Origin: Ailurus styani
Taxonomy: Eukaryota > Chordata > Mammalia > Carnivora > Ailuridae
Reading direction: 5' to 3'
Length of the DNA stretch: 64,000 nucleotides
Assembly (NCBI GenBank): GCA_002007465.1
Contig: LNAC01000230.1
Location: 934,447-998,446, forward strand
Both the position numbers and the translations under genes were made by a program. The notes under the pieces were generated by a model. It saw only the letters and a list, made by a program, of their open reading frames with translations, had not been told where the DNA came from and did no database searches. The first letter of the stretch is position 1; each line of letters opens with the position of its first letter. Shown piece by piece: positions 10,890 to 21,175 of the stretch.

Positions 10890-11837
10890 TGGGGCCTTTT
10901 GAAAATACAAAGCATGTGAACACGCTGATAATTAGATGCACTAATTATTTTACCACCGTTGTTTTCAGAGAACACCTATAAGAACCTGCTGGTGTTTGAA
11001 TTTCATGTCTATTCTGATCTAGCCCCATAGATGTGAGCTGTTCTCGGGCCCTTGGAGAATGGGAGCTCCCGATGCGTGTGCCAGATGGGGGACCCATCTG
11101 CAGAGCACGCGGTAAAGGACTGTGCTATAGTCAGGCCATCTCTTTCCTGCTTGAAATGTTTGCGTTATTAATTAAGAAGCCTGAAAGCTCCCTGGTGAAA
11201 TACTAAAATAAAATATGGTCAAGTGTTTTATGCATGCAAGTGGAGAGGATGGCAGAGCAACAACCTGAGTGATCAGTGTTGGATAATGATATTGATTTTA
11301 AGGCAGTAGCTGGGGAACTAAGGAGCTTCCATTGATCAGCAATAACTTGGGAGTTCTTGGTACATTCAGGAAGACCACTTGTACCTTCACACCCATCGAT
11401 GCTACAAAAGCAGTCTTCCGAACCGGGACCCCGTCTTCGTCACAGCATTATTCAAGCAGGGCAATTGAATGCGGCGTGTGTGCAATTTCTCCAGGTGCTG
11501 GGGGGATTCAAAAGACATCAGACACCCAATGGTCATATGCTTGTGGGCTTCCTATGGTCCACAGTGCCAGAGAAGGCTACACAGGGGAATAGAGGTTGGA
11601 GCTGACCCCAAAGGGGCAGAACACATAAGATAAGAGACCGTTCATTATGGCACAGATGTTACAGCAAAGGACAAGAAGGCTGGGAGGGAGAAGGAAAATA
11701 GAAGGATGTGCATCTTGGGACACACCATTGGTAGGAAGAGAGGAAGTGGCAAAGAAGAAATGTAGCTGCAAGACTTTGGATGGGTTTCAATTTTCGTATC
11801 AACCAAGGCGGATGATATCTGCACTATCCTATCGTGA
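10890..11837. other. Unique non-coding stretch
   Basis: No repeat family or credible exon is seen. Overlapping open frames near 11330-11600 (82 and 86 codons) have no splice or initiation support. Confidence 0.5.
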
Positions 11838-11910
11838 ATCTTAAATGAGTTACGGCACATGAAAGCAGCCAGCATCGTACTTGGTCCATTGGAGACACTC
11901 CATCATTGTT
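11838..11910 (+). mobile_element. MIR-type 3' fragment
   Basis: The wording 'cttaaatgagttacggcac' followed by 'cagcatcgtacttgg' matches the 3' third of MIR at low identity. Confidence 0.45.
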
Positions 11911-12793
11911 CCCTCCCTCCCTCATCTTTCACACTGGGCTGAGATCTCTTGGTTTCTGACCCAGACACCTGGATTTAGACCTGCCACCACTGTTGAGCCC
12001 CCTAAATTCTAGCCTATGACGTTCCTAACCTTGAGGTTGATCTCTCTCTCTCTTACTACTAGAGACGATTTCAGGTGCTTGTTAACCCACAAAGAGCCAG
12101 TCCACCTCAGTAAAGACAAAGGTAGTTGAATGAAGCTCCCACAGAAAAAGAAGAGCCATGATTTTCATTACAACCGACAGCAAAATGACCAATTAGTCTC
12201 AGCAAGTGAGTATTCTCTCTCTGAACGCACATTTCAAACCGGACTGACACAAACATACCATTTCCTCAGCCAATCGGACTCCCCCTAGGAGACTCCATTT
12301 TAAATCTATTTCCTAGGGATTTCAGTCCAAAGTGCAATTCTGCCTTGGCAAAACATTGAGAGATCTGCAAAACAAGCATTTCACAAGCCCTCTGTTTTAA
12401 GGAAACAGACAGCCAAGAGCAGGGGTGGGGGAGATTGTTTCTTTTAAAGTCAGCATCACTCCTGTTTTATTTCTGTAACACACCTTCTTCGTCACCCCTA
12501 CCTGCTACCTCATGTGTTTCAGAACAGATGGCAGTGGCCCTGTTTGTTCTGGCGGGGGAGGGGGGGGTGGCGGCTAGGGGATCTGTAATGTGCAGTCACA
12601 AAGTGATGTCGGATAACCTGGACGCAGAATAAGCCAAACTCACAGAATAAGCTAAACCATGGGCCTGCCAATGGGAGGAGGCTGAAGTCTAGGAGGCACC
12701 GAGGACATGAAGATCTTCCCTCAGAGATCACCTGTCAAGTCACTTCAAATGGGAGGAGAAAGTTTCCTAAATCACTCGAAAATGAGGGACTTT
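11911..12793. other. Unique non-coding stretch
   Basis: Nothing identifiable apart from short homopolymer G runs near 12555-12575. Confidence 0.5.
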
Positions 12794-12943
12794 GGGGCCC
12801 CTGGGTGGCTCAGTGGGTTAAGCGTCTGCCTTCGGCTTGGGTCAGGATGTCAGGGTCCTGGGATAGAGCCCCGCATCGGGCTCCCTGCTCAGCGGGGTGT
12901 CTGCTTCTCCCTCTGCGTCTGCCCTTCCCCCAGCTTGTGCTCG

Positions 12944-12990
<47 letters not shown>

Positions 12991-13010
12991 AAATAAAATC
13001 TTTTTTAAAA
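12794..13010 (+). mobile_element. Can-SINE ('taagcgtctgcc' subfamily)
   Basis: A full-length element with a long perfect CT dinucleotide tract (about 12949-12986) and a T/A-rich tail. The perfect duplication aaaatgagggacttt lies at 12779 and 13011. Confidence 0.96.
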
Positions 13011-13025
13011 AAAATGAGGGACTTT

Positions 13026-14474
13026 TAGAAACCATGGTGGCCTTGGGGGGGGGGGAGTATAGATACTACCTGAGGCAGGAGGGACCCTTCCAGGGTAGGT
13101 GGAAATATCTCGTGTCTAAATCTACAGCTTGATCTGGGTAGTATTTACACAAATGGATACGTGTAAAAATTCAGTGAAGCTTTGTGCGTTTTCCTGTATG
13201 TCAGTAATATCTTGTTTAAAAAGGATTTTTTTTTAATTATTAAAGGAGCCTATGGACAGGCCTATAGGGAGACTCAGGCCTTGCTGCTGCCAGCCATGCC
13301 CACTGACACAGAGCTTTCAGAAAGCGATTCACCACCATGTATCAGGAGCCTTAAAATAGATTCCAAACCTCTGACGCGGTAATCCCGTTTCCGGGTGTCT
13401 CTCTATGTGCAGTCTGATGGTCAGACAGATAACTGAATAGAAGACGTACTTGCTTGTGAGACACTAGGCTTTGTCTTTGGATATCAGGTTTGAAAAGCAG
13501 GATATAACACCTCATTTATACACAATAACTGGTCCTGACCGAAGAAACACAGGGAACCAAAAAGAGGAAAAACACCCCACAATTACAGCAACATTTAGGT
13601 CACGATCATGGAATGGCAGGTGATGCCTTTTATGAGTCTGTCCTAAGGTTGTCTTGGAATCGCTCTGTATCTGTGCACAACATGTCTACTGTCTTGTGTT
13701 TCCTATGAAATGTGACAATAGTATTTCCCCCCAGAACTCAAGGGATGGAGAGCCTAGGGGTCTCAAGATGGCTCTGCTCTTCACAAGTGCACCAGCCAGA
13801 GAAATGAACCTTAGCATAACAAAATGGTGCTTCCCAAGGTAATACCACAGTCTACCTGGACTCTCTTATGTTAGTACCATGGCTTTCCATATTTTCCACA
13901 GCACTTTTACATAAATACATCAAAATCTGAGACAGAGACAATGATAAAAATGCAGATGTGTAGGCCTCGTGAGGCTGGATATGAGACCAGAGGCCCAGTG
14001 ACTCAAAAGCAGTAATGAGCACAGAAGTAAAGCCTCGGTTGACCAGCTGTGTCCTTCAGATCCCTGCATTTCCTCCAAAATTCTGATCTGGTCTTGATTT
14101 ATTCCGGTAGGTGAGTGACCCAGAGGCAAGCGAGTTGAAACTCACATTTTTTCCCCACTGCCTGTAATAAAAGCAAACATCTTCAGGTGTTTCTTATCAT
14201 TCCCTGCTACTTCTTGCATTTCAAACCAAGATTTTGAAATTCCCATCACTTCTCCAAACTTCTCGAGATTTTTCTCCTTTCTACCTGCATGAAGTTTGAG
14301 GACGATTTCACTTTTCCCCTCTAGGTTTTCCATTAGCTAAGGCCATTAGAAAGAGCCTGAACCCTGTCTTTATGAGGCCTCCTTCAAAGTGGGCTGTCAC
14401 TGGGGTTGATGGTCCGGTTACAAGATTGAAGACTTGGAGTCTGTAAAAAGCTCTGCTCTTGAAAAGTCATTAGT
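13026..14474. other. Unique non-coding stretch
   Basis: A G-run lies near 13045-13056. No exon or repeat family is recognisable in the remainder. Confidence 0.5.
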
Positions 14475-15754
14475 CTCTTCAAAAAATGGTGTTGGGAAAA
14501 CTGAACAACAACATGCAAAAGAAAGAAACTGAACCACTTTCTTACACCGTACACACACAGAGAAATTCAAAATGGATGAAAGACCTAAATGGGAGACCTG
14601 AAACCATAAAAATCCTAGAAGAGAACACGGGCAGTAATGCTGTTGACATTGGCCGCAGCAACTTTTTTCCCTACATATATGTCCTGAGGCAAGGGAAACA
14701 AAAGCAAAAGTGAACTATTGGGACTACATCAAAATAAAAAGCTTCTGCACACGGAAGGAAACAATCAACAGAACTAAGAGGCAGAATGGAAGAAGATATT
14801 TGCAAATGACATATCTGATAAAGGGTTAGTATCCAAAATATATAAAGAACTGATACAACTCAATGCCCAAAAAACAAATAAACCAATTAAAAAATGGGCA
14901 GAAGACATGAACAGACATTTCTAAAGAAGACATCCAGATGCACAACGACAAATAAAAAGATGTTCATCATCATGTACCATCAGGGAAATGCAAGTCAAAA
15001 CCACAATGAGATATCACTTCACACCGGTCAGGATAGCTAAAATCAACAACACAAAAAACAAGTGTTGGTGAGGATGTGGAAAAAAATGAATCCTCTTGTA
15101 CCTTTGGTGGGAATGCAAACTGGTGCAGTCACTGTGGAAAACAGTATGGAGGATCCTGAAAAAGTTAAAAATAGACTTACCCTATGACCCAGCAATTGCC
15201 CTACTGGGTAATTACCCAAGAATATAAACACACTAATTCAAAGGGATACATGCACCCCGATGTTCATAACAGCATTCATTACAAGAGCCAAATTAGGTAA
15301 TCAGCCCAAATGTCCATCAACTGATGAATGGTATATATGAGATAAACACACACACACACAATGAAATATTACTCAGCCATAAAAAGAATGAAATTTTGCC
15401 ATTTGCAATGAGATGGATGGAGCTAGAGAGTGTAATGTTAAGCAAAATAAGTCAGTCAGAAAAACACAAATACCATGATTTCACTCATATGTGGAATTTA
15501 AGAAACAAAACAAGCAAAGGGAAGAAAAGAGAGAGAAATCAAGAAACAGACTCTTAACTCTAGAGAACAAACTGCCGGTTATCAGAGGGAAGGTGGGGGA
15601 GGTGGGAGACAGTGGAAATAGGTGATGGGGGTTAAGGAGGGCACTTGCTATGATGAGCACTAGGCTGATGTATGGAAGGGTCAAATCACTACATTGTACA
15701 CCTGAAACTGACAGAATGCTGTATGTCAACTAACTGAAATTAAAATTGTTTTTA
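14475..15754 (+). mobile_element. 5'-truncated LINE-1, about 1.28 kb
   Basis: The sequence is collinear with the last part of L1 ORF2 (from 'aatggtgttgggaaaactg' on) and the carnivore-type 3' untranslated region ending in 'tacacctgaaactgacag'. Stop codons and indels break the frame. A duplication, aaaagtcattagt at 14462 and aaaagtcattact at 15755, shows a standard target-primed insertion. A small AC repeat lies at about 15347. Confidence 0.93.
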
Positions 15755-15767
15755 AAAAGTCATTACT

Positions 15768-16043
15768 GAGATCTCTGGGCCCAAGGTTTTACACCCAATG
15801 CAGAAATTCCCAGGGCATTTTACCCCAGCGAATACATAAATTGATTAATCTGCTTCCACTTTTCTAAGTGTAGGAAATCCTGCACATGGGAGTGGTTCCA
15901 TGTGCAGAAACAATCAGTAGAAGGAAGAGGGGGGAAGGGGAGGATGCTGGGGGTTACAGCATTTCATCTTAAAGATTTTGAAGAGTAAGTGTCAAGAAAC
16001 TGTCTCAGGATTTTCATTTGTCCAAAATTTTTCTTCCTTTTAG
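15768..16043. other. Upstream intron end
   Basis: Unique DNA leading into the splice acceptor. A T-rich tract 'tttttcttccttttag' directly precedes the exon that begins at 16044. Confidence 0.5.
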
Positions 16044-16237
16044 GCCTCCGAAACCTCACTATGAACCCGGTGACCAAGCTGTAATTTCAGTACACCGGAT
16101 TAAGGACAAAATCATAAACAGGAGGAGGAAGAGATCTTTCCAGAATCTGACAAAAGGGGCCAGGAGACAACTTGGAGATACCGTGATGTTATTTTATAGA
16201 GACCCAGACAAAATGCCACCACCTGACTCAGTTGAAA
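16044..16237 (+). CDS. Internal coding exon of an unrecognised gene
   Basis: A 194-base exon with a strong pyrimidine-tract acceptor (ttcttccttttag) and a donor reading gtaaga. The frame is open throughout. It enters with one base completing a codon and leaves with one base over. The translation is basic and proline-containing: it opens RPPKPHYEPGDQAVISVHR, continues through a lysine/arginine cluster (INRRRKRS) and ends in DPDKMPPPDSVE. I see no signal peptide, membrane segment or known catalytic motif. The next exon at 16984 continues the frame. I do not recognise the family and give no function. The first and last exons of the gene are not identifiable in this window. An in-frame methionine upstream lies in the intron and is not a credible start. 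The main alternative, a chance open frame, is made unlikely by the matching downstream exon. Confidence 0.72.
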
Positions 16238-16983
16238 GTAAGACACTTAGCTAACCTGGACAGCAGTCTCTTCCTCTATGTAAAGAAGGGTTCCAACAAA
16301 AGAACCTTTCAGTTTCCAGATTCTCTGGTACAAAATGGGAGCCAAATAGGGGATTCGGGAGGAAAGGCTCTATTGAGGAAGCCATCTGCTGGGTCCTCCT
16401 CAGTGAGGCCCAGCCACTGAGACATTCCCTAACACACAGGCCTTGTCCAACGACACTCTGGACCCTGCTCCTCGGTTCTCAGAACTGAGACGCTTTGGAA
16501 ATGGTTCTCGTCTACTGAAATGTCCCCGGCAGCTGTACTTGAGGGCTGGGAGGAAGGCACACGTTCTGTACCAGGAGCAAACAAAGGGGTCAGGCCCGTC
16601 ACAGGCAGAAGCCACCCAAGGCAACAATGCTTCTCTTCTCACGAGCTTTCCCACCTGTCAACAGATGCTTAAAGCGACAGGATGAATATGGAACAGCTGA
16701 GTTGGACACCAAAGTAGAACGAGGCAGCTGTTCCTTGCCTTTGAGTATAAAAAGCATGGCAGTAATGTGGAAAAGGGTGTGATGACGTATAAACAGGATC
16801 GCTTTGCACATTCTCTTCTCGCCACACATTTTAGGACTGGAGTTATTTAACTGAAGAAACTGTAGACCAACTGAAAGCTTTACGTATGGCGAGGCCGAGG
16901 AAGACAAAATTATAGGAGACAAAGGATATTAATGTGTTACCATGGGAAGGGGAGGGAGAGCTTCCCTTGATTCTGCCCTTCAG
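16238..16983 (+). other. Intron of the unrecognised gene, 746 bases
   Basis: It begins gtaaga and ends in a 'ttctgcccttcag' acceptor. No mobile element is recognisable inside. Open frames here on both strands (up to 107 codons) are taken as chance. Confidence 0.65.
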
Positions 16984-17100
16984 AATCAACCTTCAACGGG
17001 AAGACTGGATTTGGTCACATTGTTCAGAAAAAGTTCATCTTCCCACCAGAACTTAAGTATGAATCAGATGAAGATCACTTACCTGAATATCTAAATAAAG
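16984..17100 (+). CDS. Next coding exon of the same unrecognised gene
   Basis: A 117-base exon, exactly 39 codons, entering and leaving in the same phase, so skipping it would keep the frame. The acceptor is ttctgcccttcag and the donor is AAG|gtgaat. Joined to the exon ending at 16237 the frame runs on without a stop: it opens KSTFNGKTGFGHIVQKK and ends in an acidic, proline-containing segment (PPELKYESDEDHLPEYLNK). The composition is hydrophilic and charged, suggesting a soluble intracellular protein or an unstructured region, but that is inference only. No further downstream exon could be found in the window, so the next exon is either beyond 64000 or too short to see. I know of no named family that fits with confidence. 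Confidence 0.72.
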
Positions 17101-18314
17101 GTGAATACAATTCTTACTTAAATTTAGAAAATGGATTTTAAGCTCCTACGTGTAAATTCGGGGTGCATTATGACTATGAATATGCCGCCCCAAAATGCCC
17201 CACCTTGATAGAAGGATTATATTGAGCGGAAGGCCACTGAGACACAGTAGACACGGAAGGAGCTCTCTACCCTCCCCCTTTCTGCCCAAAAGCAGGGCAT
17301 TGATTTCCCGTCGTGAAAGGGTTTTCTCTCCACACTCCTGTACCAGGAAGAGGAGACACGTATTATCACTGGAGACAAAGTCAGCTCTGAGGTGGGTCTG
17401 CACCACAAGAATCTTACCAAAATAACCTTAACCGCCTTAAGTTTCCCCCATGTATTTACCCCCCCATAATTTACCACCCCCCCCCCAGATGTCCAAACCT
17501 CTTTTCCTTTGTTTTGCCACTTCTCCACAAATATATCACCCTGTGCTGAAATGGCACACAAGTGCCTGGGTTTAACCACCTTGTTGGGTCTTTATTTCTT
17601 TTCTACAAAGGTCCCCCATGCACATAAAAAATAAAATATTAACATCAAATAAAATCCGTATGCCTCTGCTCCTGTTAGCCTGTCTTCTGGTCAGTCTAAT
17701 TTGCAGGTCCCAGCAACAGAACCTATGAGGGTAAAACCTGTTTCTGTCCCCTCTAATTAGAAAGATCATTTTTATTTTACATTCTAAAACTTCCTAAAGC
17801 TCTAAATCTAAACCATGATAGGCATCAATTCTGAAAAAAAAAATTATTAAGATTGTGATATTTATCACTGACTTCTACTCTTTCCAATATTTATGTCTTG
17901 TGTTTTGCATCCACCATTATGTTTGACAATTTTATTAAAAGCTAAAATATTAATGAAAAGGCTGAGCATTGACATTTAATCCAAAGTACACAGGGCCATA
18001 CAGTTTATGCTAATGTTCATTTAGTGTAAAAATAATTTTCATCCCTTGTGTTCTATCACTGATATTTTAAATTCTGTGAGCTGAAAAAGTTGACACTAAT
18101 TCACGTTTATTTATTTGCCCTTTAAATAGTCTTTTCATTACAAAACGGTGAAGTATACATGTGATCACTATGGAAAAGAAAAGAAAATATAGAAAAAATA
18201 GAAAAAAAAAGCCCCGGCCATAATTCACCACCAAATCATCCACTGTTAGCCTCCTGGCAAATATCTTTCCATTCTACATCTCGACGTATTAAGGTTTGTT
18301 GGTGCTGTTTTTGT
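17101..18314. other. Unique non-coding stretch, probably intron
   Basis: AT-rich after 17750, with an A-rich tract at about 18170-18210 and C runs near 17460-17490. No exon or repeat family is identified. Confidence 0.5.
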
Positions 18315-18970
18315 TAACAGCTTTACCGAGATATAATTCCTATTAACATACAACTCACCCATTTAAAATTTACCATTCCGAAGTCACAGAGATAAAAGGG
18401 ATAGCACAGGGAATATAGTCAGCGGCACGGTAATAGTGACGAACGGTGACAGATGGGGGCTACACTTGTGAGCACAGCATAACATGTAGACTCGTCCAAT
18501 CCCTACGCTGTACACCTGAAACTAACGTGTCATCGGTACTTCCATTAAAATAAGTAACTAAATAAATGTCAAAATAAAATAAAATGTACCATCCAATGTT
18601 CTTTAGTATATTCGTGGATACGTGCAACCCTCACCACAGCCGATATTAAAGTATCCACGTCGTGCCCAAAAGAAGCCCCCCACCCCTTACCCATTGTCCA
18701 TCCTAAGCAACCACTAATCCACTTTGTCTCTGTAGACTTGCCTGTTGTTGTGTTGGTTTCAGTTTCTAATGATACTATATATTTGTATGGGGATTTTTTT
18801 CTTTAGCTCACATTCTAACATGTGCATTTCCTAATGTTAATTGCCAAGTTTTCGTTTACAAAATAATGATTGCATAATAGTCCATCAAGTAGATTTATGG
18901 TAATATATTCAACGAGTTGTTGTTGGAAATCAAGACACTTTCCACTTCTCTTTGTTCTGATCAGTTTAAG
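18315..18970 (-). mobile_element. Old LINE-1 fragment, interrupted by a younger L1
   Basis: The plus-strand wording 'cagctttaccgagatataat' and later 'caccacagccgatattaaag' matches the reverse complement of an old mammalian L1 (L1M-type). A younger L1 fragment at 18380-18580 splits it. Confidence 0.65.
18380..18580 (+). mobile_element. Short LINE-1 3' end inserted into an older L1
   Basis: About 200 bases of L1 3' untranslated region, including 'tacacctgaaactaacgtg' and a 'taaataaatg' A-rich end. An imperfect duplication, aaaatttaccattcc at 18365 and aaaatgtaccatcc at 18581, brackets it. Confidence 0.8.
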
Positions 18971-19539
18971 CTCCACTGTCCCTGAACAAAAACAATTGGT
19001 TGGAGATGCATTCGGGTGAATTCGGTCCCTGCCTGCGACATTAGGGCAATACCAGCCTTCCCGCCAGCCTGTTTCTCCTTCTCTGTCAGGCTTTATTGCT
19101 CAGCTACAATTCTGCCCATGGAACCCAAGGCATGAGCGGCTAACCTTGTCAAGGGGAAACTAGGGCTGGAAAGTGCCCCACGTGACAAGCTGTCAGATGC
19201 CGGAAACCTGGTGTCCTGTTATCGTCCCAATCTGATCACTATCACACACGGGATACCATTCCTCCATTCGGCTCTGCAATCTGACACCCTCGGGCTGCAG
19301 CCAGAAGCACGCGCCAATCAGGAAACCTGAAGAGTCCAGTCCCCACTCAGGAAGGAAGTAGGCAAGAGGCTTCCAGGAGCATTCGCGGGAGGGGAAGCTG
19401 CACATTCTGCCCTCGCTGACTATGAAAATTGGTGGAACAAAAACCCAGCAAATCTGGAGGGGGCCTGAGTTTTCAGGTAATAAACGACCGCCGTTAAGGA
19501 CATCTTCATGCTAACTGCAGGAAACACTCATGGAGCAGC
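18971..19539. other. Unique non-coding stretch
   Basis: No identifiable element is seen. Confidence 0.5.
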
Positions 19540-19770
19540 GACATGCTTTTATAGGCACTATCTCATTTAATGCTCACAACACAAACTCGAAGGCACACAT
19601 CTCTATTATTTATCCCCATCGGGCAGATGAAGAACTTGAGACTCCCGTGCTCAGTAACTTGCCCACGGTCACACAGCCTACCGTGTCCCCCTTCCCTCCA
19701 AACCCCCAAAAGGAGCAGAGGCAGAATTCAAATCCAGGCCTTTCCCATCGCGAAGTTCGAGCCCTCTGAT
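19540..19770 (-). mobile_element. MIR-type ancient SINE
   Basis: Plus-strand blocks 'atctcatttaatgctcacaa', 'acttgcccacggtcacacag' and 'gaattcaaatccaggcc' are the reverse complement of successive parts of MIR. This is one of the best-preserved MIR copies in the window. Confidence 0.8.
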
Positions 19771-20482
19771 TCATTTACATGCCACCTAGTTGCTATGAAA
19801 GAGAAGGGAAAAGGCACAATCTTCTATTTATTAGAACGTCTCTTATTTCTCAAGACCCGGGTACCATACTCCCCTGACGCGGGGCCACCCAGTACCTCTG
19901 TGACTGAAAGCTATCTCCATTTTACAGTTGAACAAACCAAGACTTTGAGAGGTTAACAGATTTGTCTCAGACCTCACAGCCTCCTGCAATGAACTTGCTG
20001 AATTTCAACTTACAAATTTTACTGCTAAACCTCAGCTTCGAGAAAAATGCCTTCATTGATAAAGTCTGGGCCCATGGTAAACGACACGATTGGAAGACCC
20101 AAGTCTCAGGAAATTGCTCTTTGGCCACAGTGAAGGAAAGCAGGTTAAACGTGGCTCAGGGGGCAATAAGTTTTGAACACTTGGTTTCCAAATGTAAGAT
20201 AAACTCAATGGAAATTATATAATTTTCCTCACGATTGGAGAATTGCACATCACACGCAAATGTGCACTTTGTCAAAGCTTTGTAGTTCACCTTTACGCTT
20301 AACAGACCTCTCGGGAAGCAGAAAAATATGACAATTATGCAAATAGCAGTGTTGAGCCAATTACATGGAAAAGTGGGTGTACTTAAGAGGAAAAAAAAAG
20401 GTTTGGCAAAACGTAAGCTTCCTTTCTTAACAATGGAGAGCTTAAATTCAAAGACATTTTTGGCAAACGGGAGGGCATAGGT

Positions 20483-20483
<1 letters not shown>
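19771..20483. other. Unique stretch containing an octamer motif
   Basis: Repeat-free sequence. A perfect ATGCAAAT octamer, the POU-factor binding consensus, lies at 20337-20344 inside a 'gacaattatgcaaatagc' context. Whether it is bound is unknown. Confidence 0.35.
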
Positions 20484-20517
<34 letters not shown>

Positions 20518-20518
20518 G
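20484..20518 (+). repeat. (CT)n microsatellite
   Basis: About 17 perfect CT units. No SINE body is recognisable next to it, unlike the CT tracts elsewhere in the window. Confidence 0.95.
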
Positions 20519-20954
20519 GTGTTATTAGTGCCAGAGGGCCCCTCATCCTTTGTTTTAGCTTTTAATAACCCAAGTGCTTTCTAATGGTATTTTAAGTGAG
20601 TTGCTAAAATGTTCAGGATTCATTTCCCCGTGTTGAGCTCCACAGAGATGATTTTCAGCAGGCAAATAAAAATAAGCATTTAAAAGATTTCTTTGCTCAT
20701 CAAATGGTGAAGAAATCCATTCCTTTTAGCCTGCTCCATGCTTGAAAAGGTTAGTGTGGCCTTTGGAAAATACCAGGTTGTGCATTCCGTACACTGTTAA
20801 TGATTCCCGGGATGCGCTGACACTTGCAAGTACATCTTAACCTTTTTAAAATGGGGCCTCCATTGTCTTACCTTAATAAGCAGTTTGTTCACCTTATGTC
20901 TTACAAAGGCCACCGCAGTGGAAAATATACATGAGATGTAAAGCTGCACAGACC
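20519..20954. other. Unique non-coding stretch
   Basis: Repeat-free AT-rich DNA leading into the CpG-rich patch. Nothing specific is identified. Confidence 0.4.
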
Positions 20955-21175
20955 AAGCGGCGGAACCGAGAGGAGGGCGGAGCGCGGCTTGCGTCACATC
21001 CAACCTGCAGGGGGCGCCCGCCCCGCCTCTGGCCGCAGCCCCGGGAGGACAGAGGCTGGCGCCTTCAGCACCGGAGAAGGACTCCTCCGCTCGAGAGCTC
21101 CCTAGATGTAGCTGTGTGCATTTCATCCCGGTACGTCCACGTGTCCCCCGGGAACCGCCCGGCTCCAGGCTCACC
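20955..21175. promoter_or_regulatory. Short CpG-rich patch with a CTCF-like core
   Basis: By eye about 20 CpG dinucleotides fall within about 220 bases, against a CpG-poor background on both sides. The sequence cctgcagggggcgcc at 21004-21018 closely resembles the CTCF core motif. A 'tgcgtcac' CRE-like half site lies just before it. No TATA box or clear start site can be placed, so promoter, enhancer and insulator all remain possible. The nearest coding exons lie about 4 kb upstream and their relation to the patch is unknown. Confidence 0.5.

Noticed and set aside
15324..15557. 77-codon open frame as a gene
   Set aside because: It lies within the 3' part of the L1 at 14475-15754 and represents L1 sequence.
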